Assembly: GCA_026397495.1 (NCBI GenBank)
Contig: JAPLUS010000207.1
Coordinates: forward strand, 1 to 5,883
Length of the DNA: 5,883 nucleotides
DNA from: Candidatus Zixiibacteriota bacterium
GTDB taxonomy: Bacteria; Zixibacteria; MSB-5A5; GN15; PGXB01
Reading direction: 5' to 3'
In this document: piece by piece, positions 5,625 through 5,883 of the stretch
Numbering within the stretch: the first letter of the stretch is position 1
How the letters are laid out: each line of letters begins with the position of its first letter
The notes under the pieces: model-generated
The model's database searches: none
What the model was told of the DNA's origin: nothing
Seen by the model: only the letters and a program-made list of their open reading frames with translations
Made by a program: the position numbers and the translations under genes

Positions 5625-5883
5625 TTTTTTGCATGCGGAGTTTTTTGGTTTTCTAGTCAAAAAGCTGATTCTAAGCGAGGAACCGGATGTCCTGTCGCCG
5701 TGAAATCAGAATACTTTGTCAAAGATAATATTTGTCTCATACTCCGCGGAACAACGTTGGGCTTGGCGAAAGAATACGAAACATGTCTCAATAGCCCACG
5801 TAAACCCTGCTCATACGGTTTGCCGTAAAGTGAATAAAGAAATTGTTTTTAAGGACGCGACCAGCGATCTTATAGTGAAGCGG
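5625..5883. other. Right flank without an identifiable gene
   Basis: Two T6 runs occur at the left end (about 5625-5646), separated by a GCATGC palindrome, without a clear terminator stem. Beyond them I find no RNA gene and no frame with a credible start. The longest minus-strand opening (5657-5848, 63 codons) has no ATG near its beginning and no recognised motif. It may be the remains of a mobile element linked to the tRNA-like relic, or simple spacer. Confidence 0.45.

Noticed and set aside
5657..5848. Minus-strand opening of 63 codons in the right flank
   Set aside because: No credible start codon with a ribosome binding site and no family resemblance that I can recognise.

Overview
The window carries two gene blocks that converge on each other, flanked by repeat-rich non-coding DNA. 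No gene here is a taxonomic marker. A cytoplasmic Ser/Thr kinase fused to a TolB-like domain and TPRs, moderate GC, long hairpin-rich spacers and dispersed palindromic repeats suggest an uncultivated Gram-negative lineage of the Zixibacteria/FCB or Acidobacteria type. That placement is an inference from gene style only.

Left part (1-736): no convincing gene. It holds a 246-bp MITE-like element with imperfect ~28-bp terminal inverted repeats and nested internal palindromes, then an 11-bp perfect inverted repeat, a good sigma70-type promoter candidate (432-459), and a long leader with two strong hairpins (617-648, 662-690).

Middle left (737-2407, + strand): one polytopic membrane protein with the layout of a GT-C fold glycosyltransferase. 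It has an Asp-Asp motif in the first outer loop, about 11 membrane helices and a soluble C-terminal domain. It probably transfers a sugar from a lipid-linked donor on the outer face of the inner membrane; the acceptor is unknown.

Right part (5362 down to 2535, - strand): a two-gene unit. The first gene is a complete 759-residue kinase-TolB-TPR protein. The second, starting at a GTG that overlaps the first gene's stop codon (GTGA), is a 183-residue truncated kinase. It copies the N-lobe and catalytic loop of the first kinase and stops inside the activation segment. The shared 479 bp are about 96% identical (20 differences by my manual alignment) and lie 2270 bp apart as direct repeats. The truncated copy is either a decaying remnant of a tandem duplication or a coupled kinase-like regulator. 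The sequence cannot decide, but this is the most interesting point in the window.

Right flank (5363-5883): the kinase leader, with an SD-like site, a perfect 7-bp dyad and a weak promoter, then a short tRNA-T-arm-like hairpin and an 11-bp tandem repeat that may be a relic of an integrase attachment site. The last ~260 bases hold nothing I can identify.

I see no functional link between the glycosyltransferase and the kinase pair; they do not share an operon. I found no rRNA, no complete tRNA and no CRISPR array.
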